This document shows, piece by piece, positions 1 through 7,102 of a stretch of 11,134 nt of DNA. Source of the stretch: Flavobacteriaceae bacterium. Lineage in GTDB: Bacteria > Bacteroidota > Bacteroidia > Flavobacteriales > Flavobacteriaceae. A program made the position numbers and the translations under genes. A model generated the notes under the pieces. The model was not told where the DNA came from. It saw nothing but the letters and a program-made list of their open reading frames with translations, and searched no databases. The stretch lies in the NCBI GenBank assembly GCA_030625995.1, contig DAOUPU010000066.1, positions 1 through 11,134 of the forward strand. The letters run 5' to 3'. The stretch's first letter is position 1. Every line of letters begins with the position of its first letter.

Positions 1-746
1 GCAGGATTATTTTTGACATAATTTATCATACCGGATGTAGATCCAACATATGCTGCAGTTTTTAATATATGATCTTCTGATTCCGGATGGGCAATTATAG
101 TTGCATTTGGATTTTTTTGATGTGTTTTTATCAATTTATCAATAGAGAATGCCTCATGAACTATACAAGCTCCATCCCAAAGCAACATTTTCCTACCTGT
201 TTCTTTTTGTATCCAGGCACCGAGGTTTTTATCAGGAGCGAAAATAATCGGTTGATCCAGTGGTATAGATTCTACAATTTTTTTTGCATTGGAGGAGGTA
301 CAACACAGATCACTTATTGCCTTAACCTCTGCCGAAGTATTAACATAAGTAACAACAAGGTGATCAGGATGCTTATCTTTCAGGGCTTGAAGATCTTCTG
401 CACTGCAGGATTCTGCCAGAGAACAGCCTGCATTCAGATCAGGGAGGATGACCTTTTTAGCCGGGTTTAAGATTTTGGCTGTTTCTGCCATAAAATGGAC
501 ACCGGCGAAAACTATAATATCCGCATCTACTTCAGCTGCTTTATAGGAAAGGCCTAAACTATCTCCTACATAATCTGCTATATCCTGAATGGCAGGTTCC
601 TGATAGTAATGTGCTAAAATAACGGCATTTTTCTCCTTTTTTAATTTTATGATCTCTGCAGCAAAATCAATACCGGGTTTCATGTCAAGATTTAAATAAC
701 CGACACGCTCTAACTCTGATTTTGCCTTTTCCAAATTCTTTACCAT
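1..746 (-). CDS. nadA: quinolinate synthase NadA (partial, C-terminus outside window)
   Basis: NadA condenses iminoaspartate with dihydroxyacetone phosphate to give quinolinate, the second step of de novo NAD synthesis. It is a cytoplasmic enzyme carrying a [4Fe-4S] cluster. The reading frame starts at the ATG at 746 and runs off the left edge after 248 codons. Family motifs appear in order: AHYYQ near residue 43, FAGVHFMAET near 80, PDLNAGCSLAESC near 105 with the first cluster cysteine, YVNTSAEVKA near 139, DLCCTSSNA, FAPDKNLG, WDGACIVHE near 196, HPE and GSTSGM near 240. The third cluster cysteine expected near the C-terminus lies outside the window. A TAATTTTG box sits 22 bases upstream of the start. 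The next gene is divergent (plus strand, 910). The plus-strand frame at 87-470 is only a shadow of this gene. Identification is secure. Confidence 0.97.
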   Translation of the reverse strand, partial: MVKNLEKAKSELERVGYLNLDMKPGIDFAAEIIKLKKEKNAVILAHYYQEPAIQDIADYVGDSLGLSYKAAEVDADIIVFAGVHFMAETAKILNPAKKVILPDLNAGCSLAESCSAEDLQALKDKHPDHLVVTYVNTSAEVKAISDLCCTSSNAKKIVESIPLDQPIIFAPDKNLGAWIQKETGRKMLLWDGACIVHEAFSIDKLIKTHQKNPNATIIAHPESEDHILKTAAYVGSTSGMINYVKNNP

Positions 747-768
747 TAGCCCTTTGTTTTGAATACTA

Positions 769-776
769 CAAAATTA
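769..776 (-). promoter_or_regulatory. -7 promoter box for nadA
   Basis: On the minus strand this reads TAATTTTG, an exact match to the Bacteroidota -7 consensus TAnnTTTG. It lies 22 bases before the nadA ATG, which leaves room for a short leader. I see no convincing -33 TTG at standard spacing, so the call rests on the -7 box and its position. Confidence 0.5.
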
Positions 777-909
777 ATGTTTTTTAGATTAACCCGCATT
801 ATCGATGAAAGAGTATATTTGAATAAGCTTACAGGAATAAAGGATGAGGTGATCTTAATAAAATTGAAGTAATACTTCGGGATTAAATAAAATAAATGAA
901 TAGATAACT

Positions 910-1251
910 ATGGCTTACGACGAATTCTTAGGAGAGAGAATCAAACAAATATTTGAAACCAAGAACATCGACTTTTACACAAAAAAAATGATGGGAGGTT
1001 TGGTATTCATGGTTAATGAAAAAATGTGTTGTGGGATCCATATAGATAAAAAATATGGCGATAGTTTGTTGATGGCTAAAATTGGTGAAAAGGTTTATGA
1101 AGAAGAGATCAGAAAAAGCGTTTGCTTGCCAATGGATTTTACCGGTAGACCTATGAAAGGTTATATCTTTGTAACACCTGATGGTTTTGATCTGGATGCC
1201 GATCTGGAATACTGGATCCAAAAAGTTTTGGATTATAATTGGGAAATGTAA
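910..1251 (+). CDS. TfoX/Sxy N-terminal domain protein
   Basis: This 113-residue protein is a single TfoX N-terminal domain. The diagnostic stretch is MMGGLVFMVNEKMCCGIH (residues 28-45), the loop that most family members show as GG-x-x-F-MVN-x-KM-x-CG. Later come the conserved FTGRPMKGY turn (near 77) and an acidic C-terminal helix with WIQKVLDYNW. Full-length TfoX/Sxy is a competence and CRP co-regulator in gammaproteobacteria. Short stand-alone N-terminal domains like this one are widespread in Bacteroidota and have no established role, so a competence function should not be assumed. There is no signal peptide, so it is probably cytosolic. The downstream lipoprotein gene starts 17 bases after the stop and is probably co-transcribed. 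Confidence 0.88.
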   Translation: MAYDEFLGERIKQIFETKNIDFYTKKMMGGLVFMVNEKMCCGIHIDKKYGDSLLMAKIGEKVYEEEIRKSVCLPMDFTGRPMKGYIFVTPDGFDLDADLEYWIQKVLDYNWEM

Positions 1252-1268
1252 ACCTAAAAAGACAGAAT

Positions 1269-1733
1269 ATGAAATATAGGATAATAATTTTGCTTGGTTT
1301 TTTGACTGCTTCCTGCTTTCAGAATGTTCAAAAAAAGGACCATTTAAATCTTGAACACAAATTGACTGGAAATTGGAAAACGGAGGCATTTGACGGAGAA
1401 TTACACGAAAAATGGGAACTAAAGGAAGATGGCAATATGCAACAGAAAGGATACTATATTCAAAAACAGGATACGCTGTATAGCGCAACTACCAGAATAC
1501 AAAAAGTAGAAGACAATATTATTTTGTTTAGCATAATAAAAAATTCAAACCCGAAAATATTTAAGGCAGTCAGCATCAATGAGCAGGCTATTGTTTTTGA
1601 GAACAGAGACTATAAAAATCCATATCAGGTGAAATATGAGTTTATAGACGAGAACAATTATCGAAGAACAATCAAAGGGTATGAAAAAGACTCCTTGGTT
1701 ATTTATAAATTTAATTTTAAAAAAGCAAATTAA
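1269..1733 (+). CDS. DUF6265-like lipoprotein
   Basis: I start this gene at the ATG at 1269. That gives a short lipoprotein signal (MKYRIIILLGFLTASC) with lipidated Cys16 and 154 residues in total. The longer frame from 1239 overlaps the TfoX gene and adds ten residues that spoil the signal peptide. The mature part opens with LTGNWKTEAFDGELHEKWEL and continues as a beta-rich small barrel. Near residues 111-135 it has a VFEN..DYKNPYQVKYEF...N..RRTIKG pattern, which resembles the C-terminal half of DUF6265 proteins (FENP.HDFP...Y......A.I.G). The family has no known function; its fold resembles small lipocalin-like barrels. It is probably membrane-anchored facing the periplasm. Co-transcription with the TfoX-domain gene is inferred from the 17-base gap. 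The family assignment is moderate. Confidence 0.8.
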   Translation: MKYRIIILLGFLTASCFQNVQKKDHLNLEHKLTGNWKTEAFDGELHEKWELKEDGNMQQKGYYIQKQDTLYSATTRIQKVEDNIILFSIIKNSNPKIFKAVSINEQAIVFENRDYKNPYQVKYEFIDENNYRRTIKGYEKDSLVIYKFNFKKAN

Positions 1734-1769
1734 TAAAATTTTCCGTTTCATCTCAAATTAATTCTGAAT

Positions 1770-1780
1770 ACCTCGGAGGT
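1770..1780. other. short GC-rich dyad ACCTCGGAGGT
   Basis: This is a perfect 5+1+5 dyad (ACCTC-G-GAGGT) in an otherwise AT-rich gap, 30 bases before the start of the membrane-protein gene. With a one-base centre it cannot form an RNA hairpin. If it has a role, it would be as a protein-binding site. Chance occurrence is quite possible. Confidence 0.2.
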
Positions 1781-1810
1781 TTAGATAAATTTTTATAACT
1801 TTAATAGAAA

Positions 1811-2191
1811 ATGAACAAGACCAGAATACTTTTTTGGTTACCACGAATAATCTGCATTCTAGCAATTCTTTTTATTAGTTTATTTGCCTTAGACGCTTTT
1901 CAACCCAACCTCAGTATTTGGCAACAAATTGGAGCTTTTATAATGCATCTTATACCATCATTTATATTGACTGCTCTACTTGTTATAGCTTGGAAATGGG
2001 AAAACATTGGTGGTATTGTCTTTATCATTATTGGACTTGGTTTAAGTCCGGTTGTGTTTATACACAATTACAATATGAATCATTCCGTATGGATGAGCTT
2101 AGGGATCATCGCTTCTATAACACTTCCTTTTGTTGTCGTGGGAATTCTTTTTATTATGAGCCATTTCTATTATAAAAACCATAATAAATAA
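1811..2191 (+). CDS. small four-helix inner-membrane protein (DUF7670-like)
   Basis: This 126-residue, strongly hydrophobic protein has four predicted transmembrane segments at about residues 9-28, 40-60, 66-84 and 94-118. It has basic residues at both ends. The pattern FISLFALDAF followed by a loop, then FIMHLIPSFIL and IAWKWENIGGIVF, is one I associate with a small uncharacterised membrane family common in Bacteroidota (DUF7670, from memory). There are no catalytic motifs, and the function is unknown. A near-consensus -7 box (TAACTTTA, 1796-1803) lies just upstream, suggesting its own transcription start. It is followed after 75 bases by the flavoprotein gene, which has a separate promoter box. 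Confidence 0.8.
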   Translation: MNKTRILFWLPRIICILAILFISLFALDAFQPNLSIWQQIGAFIMHLIPSFILTALLVIAWKWENIGGIVFIIIGLGLSPVVFIHNYNMNHSVWMSLGIIASITLPFVVVGILFIMSHFYYKNHNK

Positions 2192-2238
2192 TCTTTCTTC
2201 CGGTAATAAATACTACATATAGGTAGGATATTAGTATT

Positions 2239-2246
2239 TAACTTTG
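2239..2246 (+). promoter_or_regulatory. -7 promoter box for the SQR-like/NifX-like unit
   Basis: TAACTTTG is an exact match to the Bacteroidota TAnnTTTG box and is followed by GCACC, a frequent context for transcription starts in this phylum. It lies 20 bases upstream of the ATG at 2267. No clear TTG -33 element is present at 17-23 bases, which may mean a weak or activator-dependent promoter. Confidence 0.55.
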
Positions 2247-2266
2247 CACCTATTAATTAAATTATT

Positions 2267-3460
2267 ATGGGTAAAAAAGTACTGATTTTAGGAGGTGGTT
2301 TTGCAGGAGTGGAAGCTGCAATATTTTTAAGAAGAGAAAAATTTGAGGTCACCTTGATCTCAAACAGAGATTATCTTTATGTTTACCCAACTTCTATTTG
2401 GATACCTGTAAAGAAAATTAAATTTGAGGACAGCTGTGTAAGTATGGCAGCTCTTGAAAAGAGTCATGGTTTTACATGGGTAAAAGATGAAATTATTGAG
2501 ATCAAAGCTAAAACAGGAACTGTAATTTGTAAAGACCAAACGTTTTCAAATTATGACCACCTGATCATTGCCATGGGAGCGGGGAAACGCAAATATGAAG
2601 GGAAAGAAAATTTCTCATCCATTTGTGGAGCACCTTCTGAAGCGATAGAACTTAGGGATAAATTAGATGTACTAATAGAAAAAGGAGGAGGTACCATTGC
2701 CATGGGATTTGGGGGTAACCCACATGACAAAAGTGCCGTTCGAGGAGGTCCTGCATTTGAACTGTTATTCAACGTTAATGACTATTTAAAAAAGAAAAAA
2801 ATACGCAATAAATTTAAGTTGGTCTTCTTTGCTCCAATGGAAAATCCGGGTGCAAAAATGGGAAAAAAAGCTCCTGAATTTATGGATGCATATTACCAGC
2901 GACTTAAAATTGACAAACATGTTGGCAAGCCTATCAAGCGATTTGAAGAAGATGGAATTATTTTTAAGGATGACACCAAGTTAATGAGTGATTATACTAT
3001 GTATATTCCTGCTTTGCAAGGGCATAACATATTTTATAATGCCTCCGACCTACCGCTGAGTGAAGCGGGATTTATTAAAATTAACGATTTTTTTGAAGTT
3101 CAATTCGATAAAAGTGAGCCTACAAGCAAAACTTCTGTTTATGCCATAGGTGATTCTTCGGCCTTAGAAGGACCAAACTGGAAAGCAAAACAAGGTCATA
3201 TTGCTGAGGTCATGGCCAGAAATTTAGCCTTCAATATTAGTGAAAAAGAAAATGGCAGTAATCTGAGAAAAGGCTATAAAGAACACCTAAACATTCTTTG
3301 TGTGATGGATAGTGGAGATGGTGCAGCTTTTGTTTATAGAAACCATAAAAAAGAAGTTATTTTTCCACTTCCAATTATAGGGCACTGGATGAAAAAGGGA
3401 TGGGGTTGGTATTTTAAAAATTCTAAGCTAAAAAAGATACCTCGACTACCGGGTATGTAA
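2267..3460 (+). CDS. sulfide:quinone oxidoreductase-like FAD flavoprotein
   Basis: This 397-residue flavoprotein belongs to the two-dinucleotide-binding-domain family that includes sulfide:quinone oxidoreductase (SQR), flavocytochrome c sulfide dehydrogenase and NDH-2. The FAD-binding glycine loop LGGGFAGVEAA spans residues 8-18, an AMGAG motif is at 102-106, and the second FAD motif YAIGDSSAL is at 292-300. The end (HWMKKGWGWYFKNSKLKK, 373-390) looks like the amphipathic SQR tail that binds the membrane surface. Cys120 (in ICGAPSEA) and Cys345 (in LCVMDSGDGAAF) match the positions of two SQR active-site cysteines. The middle one, usually in a C-x-GPA.E context, is replaced: residues 157-164 read AVRGGPAF. 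Sulfide oxidation with quinone reduction is therefore likely but not certain. A persulfide or other thiol-linked reaction is possible. The downstream NifX-like gene starts 37 bases on and is probably co-transcribed. Confidence 0.85.
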   Translation: MGKKVLILGGGFAGVEAAIFLRREKFEVTLISNRDYLYVYPTSIWIPVKKIKFEDSCVSMAALEKSHGFTWVKDEIIEIKAKTGTVICKDQTFSNYDHLIIAMGAGKRKYEGKENFSSICGAPSEAIELRDKLDVLIEKGGGTIAMGFGGNPHDKSAVRGGPAFELLFNVNDYLKKKKIRNKFKLVFFAPMENPGAKMGKKAPEFMDAYYQRLKIDKHVGKPIKRFEEDGIIFKDDTKLMSDYTMYIPALQGHNIFYNASDLPLSEAGFIKINDFFEVQFDKSEPTSKTSVYAIGDSSALEGPNWKAKQGHIAEVMARNLAFNISEKENGSNLRKGYKEHLNILCVMDSGDGAAFVYRNHKKEVIFPLPIIGHWMKKGWGWYFKNSKLKKIPRLPGM

Positions 3461-3497
3461 AAATTAATCAGAACTAAATAATACTAATGTTAAATAT

Positions 3498-3845
3498 ATG
3501 AAAATCTCATTTCCTACAAACGATCGAAAAACGATAGCAGAAAGAACCGGGCGATGTAAAGAATTTGTTGTTTATGAAATTATAGATGGCCAATTTATAA
3601 ATATTGACTACAGGGAAAACACGCATAAACATAATGAACATGGTCACGGACAGGATCATCAAAAAAGAGAAGGTGGTCACACCCACCAGGAAATTATTGA
3701 ATTGCTTGCTGATGTTGATCTATTAATTGCCTTACGTATAGGTAAATTTTTGAAAAATGACTTGAATATAAATAAAGTGAATTATCAGATCACTAAAAAA
3801 ATTATAATAGAAGATGCATTAAATGAATATTTAAGTTCATTATAA
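3498..3845 (+). CDS. NifX/NifB-type cofactor-binding fold protein with His-rich loop
   Basis: This 115-residue protein opens with MKISFPTNDRKTIAERTGRCKEFVVYEI. That matches the start of the dinitrogenase iron-molybdenum cofactor biosynthesis fold (NifX, NafY, the NifB C-terminus and many stand-alone proteins), where an FGRA/FGR motif sits at the position of TGRC (residues 17-20). In the middle, residues 43-63 carry seven histidines (HKHNEHGHG...H...HTH) in place of the usual short loop, a likely metal-binding segment. The ADVDLLIALRIG stretch (71-82) matches the usual C-terminal strand and glycine turn. No other nitrogenase genes are in the window, so a role in nitrogen fixation is not implied. 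Stand-alone members are thought to carry metal or metal-sulfur clusters. It sits 37 bases after the SQR-like gene and is followed by an intrinsic terminator, so the two form one transcription unit. Confidence 0.82.
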   Translation: MKISFPTNDRKTIAERTGRCKEFVVYEIIDGQFINIDYRENTHKHNEHGHGQDHQKREGGHTHQEIIELLADVDLLIALRIGKFLKNDLNINKVNYQITKKIIIEDALNEYLSSL

Positions 3846-3875
3846 CAATTCACTCGTTTGTAATTTTTTATCTTT

Positions 3876-3916
3876 AAACCTGAGTTTGAGCTAATCTTTG
3901 CTCGAACTCAGGTTTT
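3876..3916 (+). terminator. intrinsic terminator after the NifX-like gene
   Basis: AAACCTGAGTTTGAGC (3876-3891) pairs with GCTCGAACTCAGGTTT (3900-3915). The stem is 16 base pairs with one G-U wobble, the loop has 8 bases, and the stem runs into a short T tract. It starts 31 bases after the stop of the NifX-like gene and 75 bases before the hydrolase start, so it separates the two units. The T tract is on the plus-strand side, which favours termination of plus-strand transcripts. Confidence 0.88.
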
Positions 3917-3950
3917 AACGAATTAACCTTTTAAACATTCGAAAAAACGA

Positions 3951-4619
3951 ATGAAGATAACAAAATTATTAATATTAGCACTTATTCTAATTTTCTGTGA
4001 AAATCAAAAGATTATGAGTCAAAATAATGATTTTGACATTGTACATTTTAACACAGAGGATGGAGGTAATATTGAAGCTGCACTATTCCCAACCACTTCC
4101 ACGAAAATAATTATTTATGCCCATGGTGCAATATTTAATAAAGAAAGCTGGTATTTTTTAGCGCAAGAATTTCAAAAACAAAATATTGCCGGTCTTTCTA
4201 TAGATTTTAGAGGTTATGGCAATAGCAAATCAGGATCATCAAACGATAAATCAAATGATATTTTAGGAGCCGTTAATTATGCAAAAAATAATGGTTATAC
4301 CGACATTAATATTATCGGTGGAAGTATGGGGGGAGCAGCTGTACTTTCGGCTTTAGACCGAAAGAATGACAACATTGCTAAAGTAGTACTTATGGCACCG
4401 GCCGGTGGACCGGCAATCAAATCCAACCAAATAAATAAATTATTCATTGTTTCTAAGAACGAAGGAATGTTTCATAGTATTATAAAAATTTATAAGGCAT
4501 CTGCTGATCCAAAAAAAATGAAAGAGTATTCAGGTAGTAGCCATGCACAACATCTGTTTAATTCTGAACACGCAAATAAAGTTAAAAGATTAATAATCTC
4601 TTTTATGGTAAAAGATTAA
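3951..4619 (+). CDS. exported alpha/beta hydrolase
   Basis: This 222-residue alpha/beta-fold hydrolase has an N-terminal signal peptide: a hydrophobic core at residues 5-15, with probable cleavage near IMS-Q at 23-24. The core has the oxyanion-side AHGA (57-60), the FRGYGNS strand-turn (86-92) and the nucleophile elbow GGSMGG with Ser125. The acid is expected near SKNEGM (Asn170/Glu171; Glu171 is the likelier one), and the base is His198 in SSHAQHLF. This is the compact dienelactone-hydrolase-like layout, with no lid domain. Substrate specificity cannot be read from the sequence; a small ester or peptide in the periplasm is plausible. Cys16 after LILIF is not a good lipobox, so I prefer secretion to lipidation. 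A terminator lies upstream, and the next gene has its own promoter box, so it is probably monocistronic. Confidence 0.88.
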   Translation: MKITKLLILALILIFCENQKIMSQNNDFDIVHFNTEDGGNIEAALFPTTSTKIIIYAHGAIFNKESWYFLAQEFQKQNIAGLSIDFRGYGNSKSGSSNDKSNDILGAVNYAKNNGYTDINIIGGSMGGAAVLSALDRKNDNIAKVVLMAPAGGPAIKSNQINKLFIVSKNEGMFHSIIKIYKASADPKKMKEYSGSSHAQHLFNSEHANKVKRLIISFMVKD

Positions 4620-4662
4620 GTATTTATATTTATTGCCCATTAAGTACTTGTTTTTAAGCCTC

Positions 4663-4694
4663 TTGTTCTTGATGTGCTTTTTTTGATAACTTTG
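4663..4694 (+). promoter_or_regulatory. -33/-7 promoter for the TPR membrane protein
   Basis: TTG (4663-4665) is followed after 21 bases by TAACTTTG (4687-4694). This matches the Bacteroidota layout TTG-N(17-23)-TAnnTTTG. The -7 box ends 17 bases before the TTG start codon at 4712, leaving a very short leader. It is the best promoter match in the window. Confidence 0.6.
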
Positions 4695-4711
4695 TTAGGT
4701 TATTAAAATTT

Positions 4712-6124
4712 TTGAATCTAAAAAAATACATATCCGAATTAAAAAGACGAAACGTTTTTAAAGCAGCTATTGCTTATTTGGTCGTTGCATGGTTGGTTGC
4801 TCAGGTTGCATCTATTTTTCTGCCGACTTTCAATGCACCACCATTCATTTTAAAAACCATTCTTTTTTTATTAACTATTGGCTTTCCCATATGGTTGCTT
4901 TTTGCCTGGGTATACGAAATGACCCCCGAAGGAATAAAGAAAACTAAAGAAGTGGATCAAAAGACATCCATTTTAGCGAAAACAGGAAGTAAGTTCAATA
5001 AATTGATCATTGTTGTCTTAATCTTTGTTGTAGGTTTTTTACTGATAAAACCTCTATGGAAAACAAAAATGGATACAGTCGATGTAGAAGGTCAAATTGA
5101 AAAAAATGATTCAAATTCTAAAACAGAAGACCTTACTTCAAATCTCAAAGCTTTGGATTTTTATTTAAAGGGAGAATATCATCATAAAAAAGTGACACTT
5201 TCAGATATTGATACGGCTATTTCTTATTATAAAAAAGCGATTGAAATTGACACAGAATTTGCCATGGCTTATAATAAACTGGCAAGTGCATACATGCGAA
5301 AAAGCCTCACTTTTGACCCTAATCCAAAATGGGAAGAAGAAGCCTATTCCGCAGCGGGAAAAGCTTTGCGGTTAAACTCAACATTAGCGAACCCTCATGT
5401 GATCCAAGGGCAATTTTATTGGAGTCAGAGTCATAATTTCGCACATGAAGAAGCTATAAATGAGATTTTGAAAGCAATTGCAAAAGACCCTAAACTTGGT
5501 GTGGCTTACGAACAATTGGCACTGGTTCAATTCCACATAGGCTTGTTTGAAGATGCACTTCAGAATGCACAAAAAAGTTTAGAATTAGATCCCGGTAATT
5601 TTATGGCGAGGAGATTTATTGGAGAAACATTACTTTTTCAAGGAGATTATAATGCTGCATTAAAGGAATTTGAAAAAATACCTGTCAATTTTGCACCTGA
5701 GCTCACCCGCTCTTTAAAAGCCTTAAATTTTTTTTATTTAAAGCAGCCGGAAAAAGCACTCGAATTATTAAATGCTGATTTAAAGAGTAATTCTAATAAT
5801 CCACATTTTGCTAGTGTTTATGCAATAATAATGGCAAGTAAAGGGCAAAATATTGATGCCGTAAAAAGAATTGAATTAGCTCTCGATAATTCAGAGGACT
5901 TCATTCATGCTCATCATATCTATCATCATTTAGGAATTGCTTTTGCATTAATGAATGATAAACAAGAAGCAGTTGATTGGTTAAATAAAGCCGCAAAAAC
6001 AGGTTTTCCCAACTATCCTTTGTTTCATTCTGATCCTAATCTAATTAACTTAAAAGGGTATCAGGAATATGAAGAGTTATTAGCAGAGCTAAAAGAAAAA
6101 TGGGAGTATTACCAAACTCTATAG
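4712..6124 (+). CDS. membrane-anchored TPR protein (TTG start)
   Basis: This protein has 470 residues. The start codon is TTG: an in-frame stop lies at 4670-4672, no ATG intervenes, and the encoded N-terminus (NLKKYISELKRRNVFKAAIAY) is the typical opening of this family. Predicted membrane segments lie at about 16-36, 45-66 and 97-113. Positive charges flank the first (KKYISELKRR) and follow the second (EGIKKTKEVDQK), which places the N-terminus inside and residues 114-470 in the periplasm. From about 145 onward there are TPR-like helix pairs, clearest at 166-199, 262-296 and 298-330. They are followed by a conserved end with GFPNYPLFHSDPNL (431-444) and EELLAELKEKW. The same three-helix/TPR architecture is often seen joined to DNA-binding, cyclase or TolB-like modules; none is present here. 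It is probably a scaffold or sensory partner. The promoter is at 4663-4694. Confidence 0.85.
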   Translation: MNLKKYISELKRRNVFKAAIAYLVVAWLVAQVASIFLPTFNAPPFILKTILFLLTIGFPIWLLFAWVYEMTPEGIKKTKEVDQKTSILAKTGSKFNKLIIVVLIFVVGFLLIKPLWKTKMDTVDVEGQIEKNDSNSKTEDLTSNLKALDFYLKGEYHHKKVTLSDIDTAISYYKKAIEIDTEFAMAYNKLASAYMRKSLTFDPNPKWEEEAYSAAGKALRLNSTLANPHVIQGQFYWSQSHNFAHEEAINEILKAIAKDPKLGVAYEQLALVQFHIGLFEDALQNAQKSLELDPGNFMARRFIGETLLFQGDYNAALKEFEKIPVNFAPELTRSLKALNFFYLKQPEKALELLNADLKSNSNNPHFASVYAIIMASKGQNIDAVKRIELALDNSEDFIHAHHIYHHLGIAFALMNDKQEAVDWLNKAAKTGFPNYPLFHSDPNLINLKGYQEYEELLAELKEKWEYYQTL

Positions 6125-6322
6125 TCTCATTTTTGGATTTGACCTATCTTGAAGATTTAAATTTCTTCTTCTGAATCAAAAACCATATTTTTTTTTACAC
6201 TAAAATATAAGGCTAAAAAAGAACCATTTCCAAGAAGGCTGGATTCATTATTAGAGTCGTGTTTAACTTGATATAAAAAATTACGCGAAATCGTTATTTA
6301 GAACCATTAAAAAATAAAGTTG

Positions 6323-6330
6323 TAATTTAC
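6323..6330 (+). promoter_or_regulatory. weak -7-like box before the LytTR regulator
   Basis: TAATTTAC matches six of eight positions of TAnnTTTG and lies 31 bases before the ATG at 6362. The 237-base gap from 6125 is otherwise very AT-rich, with poly-T and poly-A runs. I see no strong terminator or small gene in it. Confidence 0.25.
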
Positions 6331-6361
6331 CTCGATTTTAATTTTTTTAACTTAACAATTT

Positions 6362-7102
6362 ATGGGTTCCCCAATCAAAATTCTTATTGTAGAGGATGAG
6401 ATGATTATTGCCGCGAACACCTCTTTGCAATTGACAAATTTAGGATATGAGGTTAGTGGTATCGTTTCTCGAGGTGAAGAGGCATTGGTTCATATTGAAA
6501 AAAATTTACCCGATATTATACTGCTAGACATACAGTTAAAAGGAGAATTGGACGGTATTGAAACTGCACACCAAATGCAAAAGCAATTTGATATACCTAT
6601 AATATATGTGACATCTAATGTGGATGATGCAAATTTTGAGAGAGCTAAAATGACCAATCCTTACGCTTTTATTTCCAAACCATTTAAAAAATTGGATTTG
6701 CAACATGCCATTGAACTAACAGCTAACCGAATAATTGAAAATGAAATTAAAGTTGCCGAAGAGCACGCTAGTGAACCTTCTTTTGTTTTAAGCGATAGGA
6801 TCTTTGTAAGGCATAATGATAGAATTGTTAAAATTATAATTTCGGATATTTTATATATTGAAGCAGATCGTAATTATTGTCGCATTCATTCTAAGGGTAA
6901 AATATTTCTTTTAGTAGTAACCCTTAAAGACATAGAGAAAAAATTACCGAAGGAATATTTTATTAGAGTACATCGTTCTTATATCATTAATTTGTTGCAA
7001 ATAGATGAAGTGGCTGCGAAACATCTGGTAATTTCCCGAAAGGCAATTCCACTAAGCAAATCTCTAAGAGCTGATCTATTGACTCGATTACAAACTATTT
7101 AG
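6362..7102 (+). CDS. LytTR-family response regulator
   Basis: This 246-residue protein has an N-terminal receiver domain (about 4-122) and a C-terminal LytTR DNA-binding domain (about 142-244). The acidic pocket is Glu11 and Asp12, the phosphoacceptor is Asp56 (in LLDIQL), and the switch residues are Thr84 (YVTSN) and Lys106 (SKPF). All key receiver residues are intact. The LytTR part shows ILYIEADRNYCRIHS (163-177), LKDIEKKLP (188-196) and FIRVHRSYIIN (200-210), the usual family signature. It should act in the cytoplasm, binding promoter repeats when phosphorylated. The histidine kinase gene is convergent with it, stop to stop across 167 bases, and is its most likely partner. The stop codon abuts the inverted-repeat segment at 7103. 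Confidence 0.95.
   Translation: MGSPIKILIVEDEMIIAANTSLQLTNLGYEVSGIVSRGEEALVHIEKNLPDIILLDIQLKGELDGIETAHQMQKQFDIPIIYVTSNVDDANFERAKMTNPYAFISKPFKKLDLQHAIELTANRIIENEIKVAEEHASEPSFVLSDRIFVRHNDRIVKIIISDILYIEADRNYCRIHSKGKIFLLVVTLKDIEKKLPKEYFIRVHRSYIINLLQIDEVAAKHLVISRKAIPLSKSLRADLLTRLQTI

Noticed and set aside
87..470. 127-codon plus-strand frame
   Set aside because: It lies antisense to nadA, whose protein motifs are unmistakable, and its own translation is rich in Cys, Ile and Phe with no recognisable domain.
910..1251. Competence regulator role for the TfoX-domain protein
   Set aside because: Only the N-terminal domain is present and the host appears to be Bacteroidota, where such short proteins have no shown competence role.
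1239..1268. Upstream ATG for the DUF6265-like lipoprotein
   Set aside because: It overlaps the TfoX-domain gene and adds ten residues before an otherwise standard lipoprotein signal; 1269 is the better start.
928..1488. 186-codon minus-strand frame
   Set aside because: It is antisense to both the TfoX-domain gene and the lipoprotein gene; the translation shows no domain.
1918..2175. 85-codon plus-strand frame inside the four-helix protein gene
   Set aside because: It is an alternative frame within a gene with clear membrane segments; the translation is rich in Tyr, Cys and Trp and not protein-like.
3498..3845. Evidence for a nitrogen-fixation locus
   Set aside because: Only the NifX-type fold is present, with no nifHDK, nifE/N or nifB; the fold is common outside nitrogen fixation.
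6125..6361. Possible small RNA or hidden gene in the 237-base gap
   Set aside because: Only AT-rich homopolymer runs and a weak 5-bp stem (GAAGA/TCTTC) are present; nothing supports an RNA or short gene.
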